The notes beneath the pieces are model-generated. The model had not been told where the DNA came from. It saw only the letters and a list, made by a program, of their open reading frames with translations, and searched no databases. Source: Caulobacter sp. 602-1 (GTDB lineage Bacteria; Pseudomonadota; Alphaproteobacteria; Caulobacterales; Caulobacteraceae). From it: a stretch of 64,000 nt of DNA. The translations under genes were made by a program, and so were the position numbers. This document shows positions 52,582 through 60,994 of this stretch, piece after piece. Location of the stretch: assembly GCF_003931565.1 (NCBI RefSeq), contig NZ_RRYI01000003.1, positions 372,001-436,000 on the forward strand, in the 5' to 3' direction. Each line of letters opens with the position of its first letter. The first letter of the stretch is position 1.

Positions 52582-53622
52582 TCACTGCGTCGGCGACAGG
52601 TCCGTGCGCTTCTTCATCATCTCGTCGAAGCTTGTCCAGACCCCCTCGGCGCCATGCCACTGGCCCTTGGTCGCGGCCTTGGAATATTCCGTGGCGCGGG
52701 CCTCGAAGAAGTTGGCGTGCTCGACGCCCGACAGCAGCGACTGCAGCCAGGGCAGCGGGTTTTCCTTCACGCCGTAAACTTCCGGCAGCTGCAGCTGGCG
52801 CAGGCGCCAGTCGGCGATGAAGCGGATGTACGACTTGATGTCGTCGGGGGTCATGCCCTGGACGTCGCCAGCCTCGAAGGCCAGGTCGATGAACTTGTCT
52901 TCCAAGCCGACCACGTGCTTGCAGCAGTCGACGATGTCGTCGGCCACGGCCTTGGTCACCGCGTTCGTTTCCTTGTTGAACGCATGGTACAGCTTGATGA
53001 TGCCGTCGCAGTGCAGGCTCTCGTCGCGGATCGACCACGAGACGATCTGGCCCATGCCCTTCATCTTGTTGAAGCGCGGGAAGTTCATCAGCATCGCGAA
53101 CGAGGCGAACAGCTGCAGGCCTTCGGTGAAGCCGCCGAACATGGCCAGCGTGCGGCAGATGTCGGCGTTGGAGTCGACGCCGAAGGTCTGCATGTAGTCG
53201 TGCTTGGCCTTCATGGCCTCGTATTCCATGAACGCCGAGAACTCGGTCTCAGGCATGCCGATGGTCTCGAGCAGCAGGGCGTAGGCCGCGATATGGATCG
53301 TCTCCATGTTCGCGAACGAGGCCAGCATCATCTTCACTTCGGTCGGCTTAAAGACCCGACCGTAGCGCTCCATGTAGTTGTCCTGCACCTCGACGTCGGA
53401 CTGGGTGAAGAAGCGGAAGATCTGGGTCAGCAGATTCCGTTCCTTGTCGTTCAGCTTGACGGCCCAATCCTTGAGGTCCTCGCCCAGCGGCACCTCTTCG
53501 GGCATCCAGTGGACCTGCTGTTGCTTCTTCCAGAAATCGTAGGCCCACGGATAGCGGAACGGCTTGTAGCCGCCCGAAGGGGTCATCAGGCCGGGCAGGA
53601 TAAGCGATGACGGAACGGACAT
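52582..53622 (-). CDS. nrdB: class Ia ribonucleotide reductase beta subunit
   Basis: A 346-residue di-iron subunit that holds the tyrosyl radical for dNTP synthesis. Iron ligands and neighbours appear in 'DWAVKLNDKERNLLTQIFRF' (Asp region near residue 50), 'IHIAAYALLLETIGMPETEF' (Glu/His region near 110), 'SIRDESLHCDGIIKLYHAF' (near 197). It ends 'KKRTDLSPTQ', a tail suited for binding NrdA. nrdA is not in the window. The upstream region carries a good NrdR box and a GANTC (CcrM methylation) site at 53641, consistent with cell-cycle and dNTP control. Confidence 0.96.
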   Translation of the reverse strand: MSVPSSLILPGLMTPSGGYKPFRYPWAYDFWKKQQQVHWMPEEVPLGEDLKDWAVKLNDKERNLLTQIFRFFTQSDVEVQDNYMERYGRVFKPTEVKMMLASFANMETIHIAAYALLLETIGMPETEFSAFMEYEAMKAKHDYMQTFGVDSNADICRTLAMFGGFTEGLQLFASFAMLMNFPRFNKMKGMGQIVSWSIRDESLHCDGIIKLYHAFNKETNAVTKAVADDIVDCCKHVVGLEDKFIDLAFEAGDVQGMTPDDIKSYIRFIADWRLRQLQLPEVYGVKENPLPWLQSLLSGVEHANFFEARATEYSKAATKGQWHGAEGVWTSFDEMMKKRTDLSPTQ

Positions 53623-53700
53623 GGCGGGCCTCGGAAGCGAGAATCGAGCGGACGGGGTAGGCTCAGGCTACGGCAGGCCGACGCCCGACGCACCCTGATA

Positions 53701-53734
53701 GTGACCCACTACATCTAGTGTGACAATGGGTCAC
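53701..53734. promoter_or_regulatory. NrdR box nested in a GTGACCCA inverted repeat
   Basis: The 16-base stretch 53706-53721 (CCACTACATCTAGTGT) fits the NrdR consensus acaCwAtATaTwGtgt at nearly all conserved positions. It is flanked by a perfect inverted repeat GTGACCCA (53701-53708) and TGGGTCAC (53727-53734), with another GTGAC at 53720-53724. The site lies about 90 bases upstream of nrdB and 24 bases upstream of the divergent GST gene. A second NrdR box, usual for the system, is only weakly suggested near 53690. Confidence 0.7.
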
Positions 53735-53757
53735 GCCCACAACATAGGGGATGATTT

Positions 53758-54447
53758 GTGGAGAAACCGTTCACGATTTTCAGCGCCCTCGGCTCGGGCG
53801 GCGTGCCCGTCGAGGCGGCCATGACCTTGATCGGCTTGCCTTTTGAGGTGATCGAGGCCCCGACCTGGGAGGGCGAGGCGCAAGCCGCCAAGGTCGCCGC
53901 GATCAATCCCCTTAAGCAGATTCCGGCCCTCGTCACCCCGGCGGGTGAAACGATCACCGAGAGCGCCGCCATCCTGATCTGGCTGGCCGATCGCTATCCG
54001 GAGGCGCGGCTCGCGCCCAAGGTCGACGATCCCGCGCGCGCCCAGTTCCTGCGCTGGATGACGTTCATTCCGGCGTCGATCTATTCGCTGTTCTGGGTGC
54101 GGGATGATCCGTCACGCCTGGGCGGACCGGACCCGGAAATCCAGGCGCGGATCAAGGCCGCGACGGCCGAGCGGATCCTGGACTGCTGGCGGATGATGGA
54201 GAGCCAGATCACGCCCTTCAGCGAGAAGATTGGGGGGCGCTACCTGCTGGGCGACGCGCTGAGCGTGCTCGACCTCTACGTCACGGTGGTCAGCCGCTGG
54301 GGGCCGAGGCGCGTGCGCTTCTACGAGGCCGCGCCGCGGATGAGCGAGGTGGTCAGGCGGGTGGACGCGGATCCGAGGCTGGCGGCGTTCTGGGAGCGGC
54401 GGTTCCCGTTCTTCGACGGGTGGGAGCGGCTGGGGCAGCAGGGGTGA
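53758..54447 (+). CDS. glutathione S-transferase family protein
   Basis: A 229-residue two-domain GST. The N-terminal thioredoxin-like domain (residues 3-80) includes 'GSGGVPVEAAMTLIGLPFEV', 'NPLKQIPALVTPAGETITES' with the cis-Pro and the ES pair that binds the glutathione gamma-glutamyl group. The helical C-terminal domain includes 'YLLGDALSVLDLYVTVVSRW'. No Cys at the usual active position, so a Ser-type or non-canonical enzyme is likely. The start is GTG at 53758 with AGGGGATG upstream. It is divergent from nrdB and shares the regulatory region with the NrdR box. Confidence 0.9.
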   Translation: MEKPFTIFSALGSGGVPVEAAMTLIGLPFEVIEAPTWEGEAQAAKVAAINPLKQIPALVTPAGETITESAAILIWLADRYPEARLAPKVDDPARAQFLRWMTFIPASIYSLFWVRDDPSRLGGPDPEIQARIKAATAERILDCWRMMESQITPFSEKIGGRYLLGDALSVLDLYVTVVSRWGPRRVRFYEAAPRMSEVVRRVDADPRLAAFWERRFPFFDGWERLGQQG

Positions 54448-54497
54448 GGGCTGGCAAGCGTAGTAGAAATCTCCGAGCGTTTAGGCATAGTTGAACC

Positions 54498-55271
54498 ATG
54501 ACTTCGCCCCCCACGCTCTGGAAATCTGGCTTTAGCTGTCCGAACTGTGGCGTCGAGGCGCACCAGAGCTGGTTCAACTGCTACGCTGCGAACCGGACCT
54601 CATCGCGATCAGATATTCATAAACAGCAGCCTTCACCCGCAAGCGACGCCGCCTTCGCAGTAACGCCCAGCGTCACACTCGGCCCCCCTAGCCAAAACAT
54701 TCATAGCCAGGGAAATATACCCGTTCACAACATAAGCATATCGAGATGCTATAGCTGCAGCGAAGCCGCAGTTTGGATCGGAACGCGCTTAATTTGGCCG
54801 AGATTTACGCCTGATATTAAGCCGCACGTTCATATGCCTGCGGCGATAAAGGCCGACTTTGTTGAGGCATGCTCTATTTTGCAACTCTCGCCGCGCGGCG
54901 CAGCAGCTCTCGTCAGAGTCGCCCTAGAGAAGTTGATCAATCATCTGGTCGGCGAAGCGGTGAAGCCGAACGATGGCATTCAAAAGCTTGTCGATCGAGG
55001 AATGCCAGAACGCGTCCAAAAGATGTGCGACGCGGTACGCATAATCACGAACGATAGCGTGCACCTAGGCACCATTAACTCTAACGATGATCTGGCAAGT
55101 GCGACAAAGTTATTCCATCTTGTCAACGTGATTGTCGATCAAACTATCGGCCTCGATATGTTAGCCGACGAAGTATACGGCGACCTGCCGCACGATAAAA
55201 TACAGTTTATCGAAGACAGAAAACGTGGAGCCGTCAGAAAGTCAGCAACCTCGATCAACTCCAATAAATAG
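54498..55271 (+). CDS. DUF4145 domain protein with zinc-ribbon-like N-terminus, probably acquired
   Basis: A 257-residue protein. Two Cys pairs, 'FSCPNCGVEAHQSW' (residues 12-25) and 'ISRCYSCSEAAVW' (81-93), could form a zinc ribbon; 'LQLSPRGAAALVRVALEKLI' and 'GIQKLVDRGMPERVQKMCDAV' mark the C-terminal DUF4145 helical domain (about 118-225). DUF4145 is found alone and fused to restriction or other defence proteins; its activity is unknown. Base composition and codon use differ sharply from neighbours (frequent A/T third positions, e.g. ATA, AAT, TTA), indicating horizontal transfer. No recombinase is adjacent, but a large inverted repeat lies 90 bases downstream. Confidence 0.75.
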   Translation: MTSPPTLWKSGFSCPNCGVEAHQSWFNCYAANRTSSRSDIHKQQPSPASDAAFAVTPSVTLGPPSQNIHSQGNIPVHNISISRCYSCSEAAVWIGTRLIWPRFTPDIKPHVHMPAAIKADFVEACSILQLSPRGAAALVRVALEKLINHLVGEAVKPNDGIQKLVDRGMPERVQKMCDAVRIITNDSVHLGTINSNDDLASATKLFHLVNVIVDQTIGLDMLADEVYGDLPHDKIQFIEDRKRGAVRKSATSINSNK

Positions 55272-55309
55272 TTCAGCGGTACGGCAACAGATAGAATTTC
55301 ACCTTTCAC

Positions 55310-55330
55310 CACCCGACCACCGGTCGGGTG
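55310..55330 (+). terminator. hairpin after the DUF4145 gene
   Basis: Perfect nine-base arms (55310-55318 and 55322-55330, CACCCGACC / GGTCGGGTG) with a three-base loop, 38 bases past the stop. No strong U-run. Confidence 0.5.
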
Positions 55331-55361
55331 CGATCCTTAAATCTCTTGGAGGCTGCAGCGT

Positions 55362-55454
55362 GCAGGGCAGGGCGGGTTGGTCAAGGACCGGCCTCCGGCC
55401 GGCCGCCGCGCGGCGGCGCTGCGCGCCGTCCTTGAGCAACCCGCCCTGCCCTGC
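55362..55454. repeat. 27-base inverted repeat element with GC-rich core
   Basis: Left arm 55362-55388 and right arm 55428-55454 are inverted copies matching at 26 of 27 positions; each carries GCAGGGCAGGGCGGGTTG. The 39-base core is itself self-complementary (GGCCGGCCGCCGCGCGGC). The full 93-base fold would be very stable. It contains no open frame of its own. It could be a miniature transposable element or an end of the DUF4145 insertion; no target duplication was recognised. Confidence 0.75.
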
Positions 55455-55484
55455 GATCGTCTCGCCGTGAGATGTAAGGAGGGC

Positions 55485-55640
55485 TCCTTCTCCGGGGGAG
55501 AAGGACGCTCACGCGCGAACTCCCCAAAAGGCCGGAGTATCTGCGGCGCGTCCCTGGCGGAGCGCCACCGGAAAGCTCTAAAAACCTCTCACCCTCCCGC
55601 CGCTTCGCGGCGGGCCCCTCCCTCTCTCACGGAGAGAGGG
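55485..55640. repeat. cluster of three short hairpins before the AraC-family gene
   Basis: Stems at 55485-55493/55497-55505 (TCCTTCTCC / GGAGAAGGA), 55596-55603/55607-55614 (CCCGCCGC / GCGGCGGG) and 55620-55628/55632-55640 (CCCTCTCTC / GAGAGAGGG), each with a three-base loop. With the larger palindrome they fill the whole 389-base gap between 55271 and 55661; no gene is seen there. Confidence 0.65.
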
Positions 55641-55660
55641 ACTTCACGCTTCGGAGCCCC

Positions 55661-56725
55661 ATGGACCTCAGCCAGCTGGACGTGATCACGCGAGTGGCGG
55701 GGGCCACCCTGCTGCTGGCGCTGGGCGCGCTGCTGGCGCGGGAGCCGCGCACGCGGCGGCTGGCCGTCTATTTCGCGCCGATGGCCCTGTGCCTGGCGGG
55801 CTTCCTGGCCGGCAATACGCCCGACCCGGCGTTGCGCCTCTCCGGGCCTCTAAGCCACGCCGGGGCGCTGGTCGCCGGCTATGCCGCCGTCTGCATGTGG
55901 TGGTTCTGCCTGGCCAGTTTCGACGAGACCTTCCGGCCGCGCGGCGCGGTGCTGGCGGCGGGCCTGGCCTGGATCGCGATCGCCAGCGCCGATCGCGGCC
56001 TGCTGGGTCCGGCGGTCGAGGGCAAGGGCCTGTCCTGGCTGCTGATCGCGCTGGGCCTGTCGATGATCGCCTATCTGGCCTGGCGGCTGGTCCGTGACCG
56101 CGAGGGCGATCTGGTCGAGGAGAGCCGCCGCGCCCGGGTGCTGGTCGTCGCGCTGCTGGCCGGACAGCTGCTGGCCGACTTTCTGGTGGATCTGGTCATG
56201 GGTCTGGACTGGGGACCGCCGGCCTTCACCATCGCCCAGAACACGGCCTTGCTGGCCTTCAGCGCCTGGCTGGGCCTGCGCCTGCTGCCGGTCTCGCCGC
56301 CCCTCGCCGCGCCCAACCCCGTCCTCGTCCCCGCCGCCCCGCCCGCTGCCGGGGAAGAGGCGCGGCTGGCTGAGCGGCTGCGGGTTATGGTCGAGGTCGA
56401 GCGGGTCCATCTGGAACCCGACCTGACCTTCGCCGCCTTCGCCCGCCGCATGGGCGCGCCGGAGAAGACGGTGCGGGCCTTCATCAACCACCGCCTGGGC
56501 CACGACCACTTCCGCGCCTTCCTCAACGCCTGCCGCGTCGCCGAGGCCCGCCGGCGCCTGGCCGATCCCGCCCACGCCGGCGACAAGCTGATCACCATCG
56601 CGCTCGACAGCGGCTTTGCATCCCTGGCCTCGTTCAACCGCGCCTTCCAGGCCGTCGAGGGCCGGCCGCCCAGTGCTTTCCGTCTTCTGAGAAACGATCC
56701 GCCGCCTTCCGAGGAGCCGGCCTGA
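55661..56725 (+). CDS. AraC-family transcriptional regulator with membrane N-terminus
   Basis: A 354-residue protein. Residues 8-215 form about seven hydrophobic helices (for example 'VAGATLLLALGALLA', 'ALVAGYAAVCMWWFCLASF', 'WLLIALGLSMIAYLAW'). The C-terminal AraC DNA-binding domain (about 245-345) has 'LTFAAFARRMGAPEKTVRAF' (first helix-turn-helix) and 'IALDSGFASLASFNRAFQ' (second). Such integral-membrane AraC regulators sense envelope or external signals; targets are unknown. The CPBP gene starts 43 bases downstream on the same strand and could be co-regulated. Its start codon follows the hairpin cluster directly. Confidence 0.85.
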   Translation: MDLSQLDVITRVAGATLLLALGALLAREPRTRRLAVYFAPMALCLAGFLAGNTPDPALRLSGPLSHAGALVAGYAAVCMWWFCLASFDETFRPRGAVLAAGLAWIAIASADRGLLGPAVEGKGLSWLLIALGLSMIAYLAWRLVRDREGDLVEESRRARVLVVALLAGQLLADFLVDLVMGLDWGPPAFTIAQNTALLAFSAWLGLRLLPVSPPLAAPNPVLVPAAPPAAGEEARLAERLRVMVEVERVHLEPDLTFAAFARRMGAPEKTVRAFINHRLGHDHFRAFLNACRVAEARRRLADPAHAGDKLITIALDSGFASLASFNRAFQAVEGRPPSAFRLLRNDPPPSEEPA

Positions 56726-56768
56726 GCCGCCGCCGCTAGAGCCCCCTCATCATCTTCGGAGGGGTTTC

Positions 56769-57479
56769 ATGGACGGACTGTTGGGGATCGGCCTGGTGCT
56801 GGCGCTGCTGCTGGGCGCCGGCGGCGTGATCGGGCTCTTGAGCGGCCGCGAGGCGTTCTCGCCGCGCTGGCTGCTGGCGGCGGCGGGCCTTGTCCTGCTG
56901 AACGACGCGCTGCTGACGCGGCTCTATGGCCGCCTGCCCGATCTGATCCCCGGCCATTGGAACTGGGAAGGCAAGGTCCTGGCCCTGCTGGCCACCCTGG
57001 CCGTCGCCGCCCTGCCCGCCCTCGGCTGGACCCGCAGCGGCCTGACTCTTCGCCAAGCCGACCTCAAGGCCCCGCTGATCGTCGCCAGCCTGTACGGCCT
57101 GCTGTTCGTCGGCCTGGCCCTGGCCTTCCCCAACGAGCCCAGCACCGTCGAGACCCTGGCCTTCCAGCTGACCATGCCGGGCCTGGAGGAAGAGGCCTTC
57201 TATCGCGGCGTCCTGCTGCTGGTCCTGGGCGAGGCTTTCACCGGCCGTGTCCGCTTTCTGGGCGTCGACTGGGGCTGGGGCGCGCTGCTGTCCTGCGCCC
57301 TGTTCGGCCTGGCCCACGCGCTGGGCGTCTCGCACGGCAAGGCCTCGTTCGAGCCGATGGTCTTCGCCCTGACCGCCGGGCCGTCGCTGATCGGCGTCTG
57401 GGTGAGGCTGCGCACAGGAAGCATTTTATTGCCGGTCCTGATGCACAATGTCGGTAACGCGGCATCATTGTTCCTCTAA
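56769..57479 (+). CDS. CPBP-family intramembrane glutamic endopeptidase-like protein
   Basis: A 236-residue membrane protein with about seven helices. The CPBP (Abi/CaaX protease) motifs are seen as 'GLEEEAFYRGVLLL' (motif 1, EExxxR, about residues 138-151), 'FGLAHALGVS' (motif 2 His, about 178) and 'LMHNVGNA' (motif 3 His/Asn, about 224). Bacterial members cleave within the membrane or process peptides, some tied to bacteriocin immunity. It follows the membrane AraC regulator. Its stop is seven bases before the predicted asd leader promoter. Confidence 0.87.
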   Translation: MDGLLGIGLVLALLLGAGGVIGLLSGREAFSPRWLLAAAGLVLLNDALLTRLYGRLPDLIPGHWNWEGKVLALLATLAVAALPALGWTRSGLTLRQADLKAPLIVASLYGLLFVGLALAFPNEPSTVETLAFQLTMPGLEEEAFYRGVLLLVLGEAFTGRVRFLGVDWGWGALLSCALFGLAHALGVSHGKASFEPMVFALTAGPSLIGVWVRLRTGSILLPVLMHNVGNAASLFL

Positions 57480-57485
57480 AGCCGC

Positions 57486-57514
57486 TTTACGCGACGGCGC
57501 TTCCTCGCTAGAAG
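57486..57514 (+). promoter_or_regulatory. housekeeping-type promoter of the asd leader
   Basis: TTTACGC (57486-57492), a 14-base spacer and GCTAGAAG (57507-57514) resemble the Caulobacter RpoD consensus TTGACGS-N10-14-GCTANAWC with one mismatch in each element. The start would be near 57521, at or within two bases of the leader peptide ATG (57523). An eight-base hairpin (57496-57503/57511-57518) overlaps it and may instead serve the CPBP gene as a terminator. Confidence 0.62.
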
Positions 57515-57522
57515 CGCCGCCG

Positions 57523-57603
57523 ATGCAAGTCCGCGCGACCAAAATTACCACCCCGAAAACGACCCGCTGCGGCGGGGCGTGGTCGGGCGTGCGCGCGAAC
57601 TAG
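57523..57603 (+). CDS. putative asd leader peptide (26 residues)
   Basis: A complete short frame ATG to TAG, peptide MQVRATKITTPKTT followed by RCGGAWSGVRAN. Residues 6-14 are dense in Thr (five in all), Lys (two, both AAA) and Ile (ATT). AAA and ATT are rare in this GC-rich genome, where AAG and ATC dominate. Thr, Lys and Ile all derive from aspartate semialdehyde, the product of Asd encoded downstream. The start codon probably coincides with the transcript 5' end. Together with the pairing regions at 57571-57637 this has the layout of a ribosome-mediated attenuator. Expression is unproven. Confidence 0.6.
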   Translation: MQVRATKITTPKTTRCGGAWSGVRAN

Positions 57604-57637
57604 CGAGCATCCCACCAGCCCCGCCGATGCGCGGGGC
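57571..57637 (+). promoter_or_regulatory. alternative hairpins of the putative asd attenuator
   Basis: Segment B (57618-57625, GCCCCGCC) can pair with segment A (57571-57578, GGCGGGGC, extended by GTGG 57579-57582 with CCAC 57612-57615) or with segment C (57631-57637, GCGGGGC). The two folds exclude each other. A lies inside the leader frame just after the Thr/Lys/Ile codons, so a stalled ribosome would favour A:B, while one reaching the stop would favour B:C. The B:C stem lacks a long U-run. Confidence 0.55.
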
Positions 57638-57661
57638 GGCTCTCATCCAACGAGACCCTAG

Positions 57662-58747
<1,086 letters not shown>

Positions 58748-58767
58748 AACGCGCCGAGGGGCGGGCG

Positions 58768-59694
58768 CTAAATCGCTCGCCCCATCGGCCAGTCGACATC
58801 GACCTCCGCCGCCAGGAAGTCGATGAACGCCCGCACGCGGGCCGGCAGCGGCCCTGCGTGGCCGACATAGACGGCGCTGACCGTCTCCAGCTCGCCGGAA
58901 TTGAAGTCGTCCAGCACCGGGACCAGCCGGCCGGCCCGGATCTGGTCGACGATATGGAAGATGCCCAGCTTGGTGATCCCCTGCCCGGCCAGGGCCAGGT
59001 GGGTGGCGCTCTCACCGTCTCCGACCATGGCCCGGCCGTGCGCCGGATAGCACACCCGCTCGCCCGCGATCCGAAACGGCCACTCGTCGCACTGGCGCGA
59101 GAAGTTGAAGGTGATCAGGTCGTGATCGGCCAGGTCGTCGGGATGCCGCGGCGTCCCGCGTCGCGCCAGATAGTCGGGCGAGGCGACCAGGACGGTGCGG
59201 CTGTCGCCCAGCTTCCTGGCCACCAGCTGCGAGGGCCGCATCGGCCCCACCCGGATCGCCAGCTCGGTCCGCTCGTCCAGCAGGTCGATGATCTGGTCGG
59301 TCAGGGTCACATCGACCTGCACCTCGGGGTTCAGGGCCATGAACTTCGGAACCAGGGGCAGCAGGTGGTGCAGGCCGAACGGCACGTTGGCGTTGATCCG
59401 CAGCCGGCCCTTGGGGACGGCGCAGGCGGCGACCGAACGCTCGGCCTCGTCCAGGTCGGCCAGCACCCGCAGGGTGCGCTCGTGGAAGGTCAGGCCCTCG
59501 GCGGTCAGCTGCAGCTTGCGGGTCGAGCGGTTGATCAGCCGCGAGCCGAGCCGCGCCTCCAGCCGCGCCACCAGCTTGCTGACCGCCGACGGGGTCATCG
59601 ACATCGCCTTGGCGGCGGCCGTGAAGCCGCCCTCCTCGACGACGCGGGCGAAGACCTCCATCTCCCCCGAACGATTGATCTCCGAGCGCGCCAT
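58768..59694 (-). CDS. LysR-family transcriptional regulator
   Basis: A 308-residue regulator. The N-terminal winged helix (residues 9-68) reads 'MEVFARVVEEGGFTAAAKAM' and 'PSAVSKLVARLEARLGSRLI'; the effector-binding domain follows from about 95 with 'GRLRINANVPFGLHHLLPLV' and 'ALAGQGITKLGIFHIVDQI'. The type is the large proteobacterial LysR group. It is transcribed divergently from an MFS exporter gene with 96 bases between, so control of that exporter is likely. The inducer is unknown. Confidence 0.93.
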   Translation of the reverse strand: MARSEINRSGEMEVFARVVEEGGFTAAAKAMSMTPSAVSKLVARLEARLGSRLINRSTRKLQLTAEGLTFHERTLRVLADLDEAERSVAACAVPKGRLRINANVPFGLHHLLPLVPKFMALNPEVQVDVTLTDQIIDLLDERTELAIRVGPMRPSQLVARKLGDSRTVLVASPDYLARRGTPRHPDDLADHDLITFNFSRQCDEWPFRIAGERVCYPAHGRAMVGDGESATHLALAGQGITKLGIFHIVDQIRAGRLVPVLDDFNSGELETVSAVYVGHAGPLPARVRAFIDFLAAEVDVDWPMGRAI

Positions 59695-59790
59695 TGTGCC
59701 CTCATTTCACAAGTAAAGTTCCTTCATCCAATCTAATTCATCGAACATGCCGGCGCTATCTGGGGGTCCGAACCCAATACGAGAGCCGTC
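59695..59790. promoter_or_regulatory. divergent LysR/MFS control region
   Basis: An AT-richer stretch at 59703-59745 contains TTCACAAGTAAAG and TTCATCCAATCTAATTCATC, with several TTCA direct repeats. It is the natural place for LysR binding (T-N11-A) and both promoters. No single site is assigned. Confidence 0.4.
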
Positions 59791-60957
59791 ATGCCCCTCG
59801 CCCTCTATGCCCTGACCGTCGGCGCCTTCGGCATCGGCGTCACCGAATTCATCATCATGGGCCTGCTGATGCAGGTCTCCGCCGATCTCGGCGTGTCGAT
59901 CCCCACCGCCGGCCTCTTGATGACCGGCTACGCCCTGGGCGTCTTCGTCGGCGCGCCGATCCTGACCATCGCCACGCGCCGCCTGCCGAAGAAGACGACG
60001 CTGCTGGTGCTGATGGCGATCTTCACCCTGGGCAATATCCTGGCCGCCATCGCCCCGACCTACGGGATCCTGATGGGCGCGCGGCTGGTCACGGCCCTGG
60101 CCCATGGCACGTTCTTCGGCGTCGGCGCCCTGGTCGCCGTCTCCCTGGTGGCGCCCGAGCGCAAGGCCTCAGCGATCTCGATCATGTTCACCGGTCTGAC
60201 CCTCGCCACCCTGCTGGGCGTGCCGTTCGGCGCGTGGCTGGGCCTGGCCTTTGGCTGGCGGATGGCCTTCTGGGCCGTGGCCGGCGTCGGCGCCCTGGCG
60301 TTCGTGGTCCTCGCCGCCCTGGTGCCGAGCGCCCAGGAGACGGCCGAGCCCGCGCCGCTGCGCGAGGAGTTCGCCGTGCTGGCCCGACCGCAGGTGCAGC
60401 TGGGCCTGGCCATGACCGTGCTGGGCTTTGGCGGGGTGTTCGCGGTCTTCACCTACATCCAGCCGATCCTGACCCAGCTGGCCGGCTTCTCGCAGGCCGC
60501 CGTCTCGCCGATCCTGCTGGTGTTCGGCGCGGGCCTGGTGGCCGGCAACCTCGCCGGCGGCCGCTGGGCCGACAAGAGCCTGAACGCGGCCCTGGCCGGC
60601 ACGCTGATCCTGCTGACGCTCGTGATGGGCGCCTCGGCCTTCGCCTTCCACAGCCAGGTCGGCGCGGTGATCGCCGCCTTCCTGCTGGGCGCGGCCGCCT
60701 TCGCCACCGTCGCGCCGTTGCAGATGCGGGTGCTGAGCCAGGCCGGCGGCGCGGGCCAGGGCCTGGCCTCCAGCCTGAACATCGCCGCCTTCAACCTGGG
60801 CAACGCCTTCGGGGCCTGGCTGGGCGGAGCGGTGATCGACCACGGCCCGGGCCTCTCGGCCGTCCCCCTGGTCGCCGCTGTGGTGCCGCTGTCGGCCCTG
60901 GCCCTGGCCGCCTTCAGCCTCCGCCTGGAGCACCGGACGGGACTGGCCGCAGCCTGA
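59791..60957 (+). CDS. MFS transporter, AraJ/sugar-efflux-like
   Basis: A 388-residue, 12-helix major facilitator. It starts 'MPLALYALTVGAFGIGVTEF', a beginning typical of the DHA1-type AraJ/YdhP/sugar efflux group, with the loop 2-3 motif 'ATRRLPKKTTLLVLM' (about residues 66-80) and 'RLVTALAHGTFFGVGALVA' (about 95-113). It probably exports arabinose-like sugars or drugs; the substrate is uncertain. The divergent LysR regulator is its likely controller. Confidence 0.9.
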   Translation: MPLALYALTVGAFGIGVTEFIIMGLLMQVSADLGVSIPTAGLLMTGYALGVFVGAPILTIATRRLPKKTTLLVLMAIFTLGNILAAIAPTYGILMGARLVTALAHGTFFGVGALVAVSLVAPERKASAISIMFTGLTLATLLGVPFGAWLGLAFGWRMAFWAVAGVGALAFVVLAALVPSAQETAEPAPLREEFAVLARPQVQLGLAMTVLGFGGVFAVFTYIQPILTQLAGFSQAAVSPILLVFGAGLVAGNLAGGRWADKSLNAALAGTLILLTLVMGASAFAFHSQVGAVIAAFLLGAAAFATVAPLQMRVLSQAGGAGQGLASSLNIAAFNLGNAFGAWLGGAVIDHGPGLSAVPLVAAVVPLSALALAAFSLRLEHRTGLAAA

Positions 60958-60994
60958 ATAGGCACGGGCCGGGCTTGCTGCTAAGCACCGGCCC

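Noticed and set aside
55377..55685. 102-codon plus-strand frame across the palindromes upstream of the AraC gene
   Set aside because: It runs through inverted repeats and into the AraC gene in another frame; low-complexity Arg/Ala/Pro/Ser composition.
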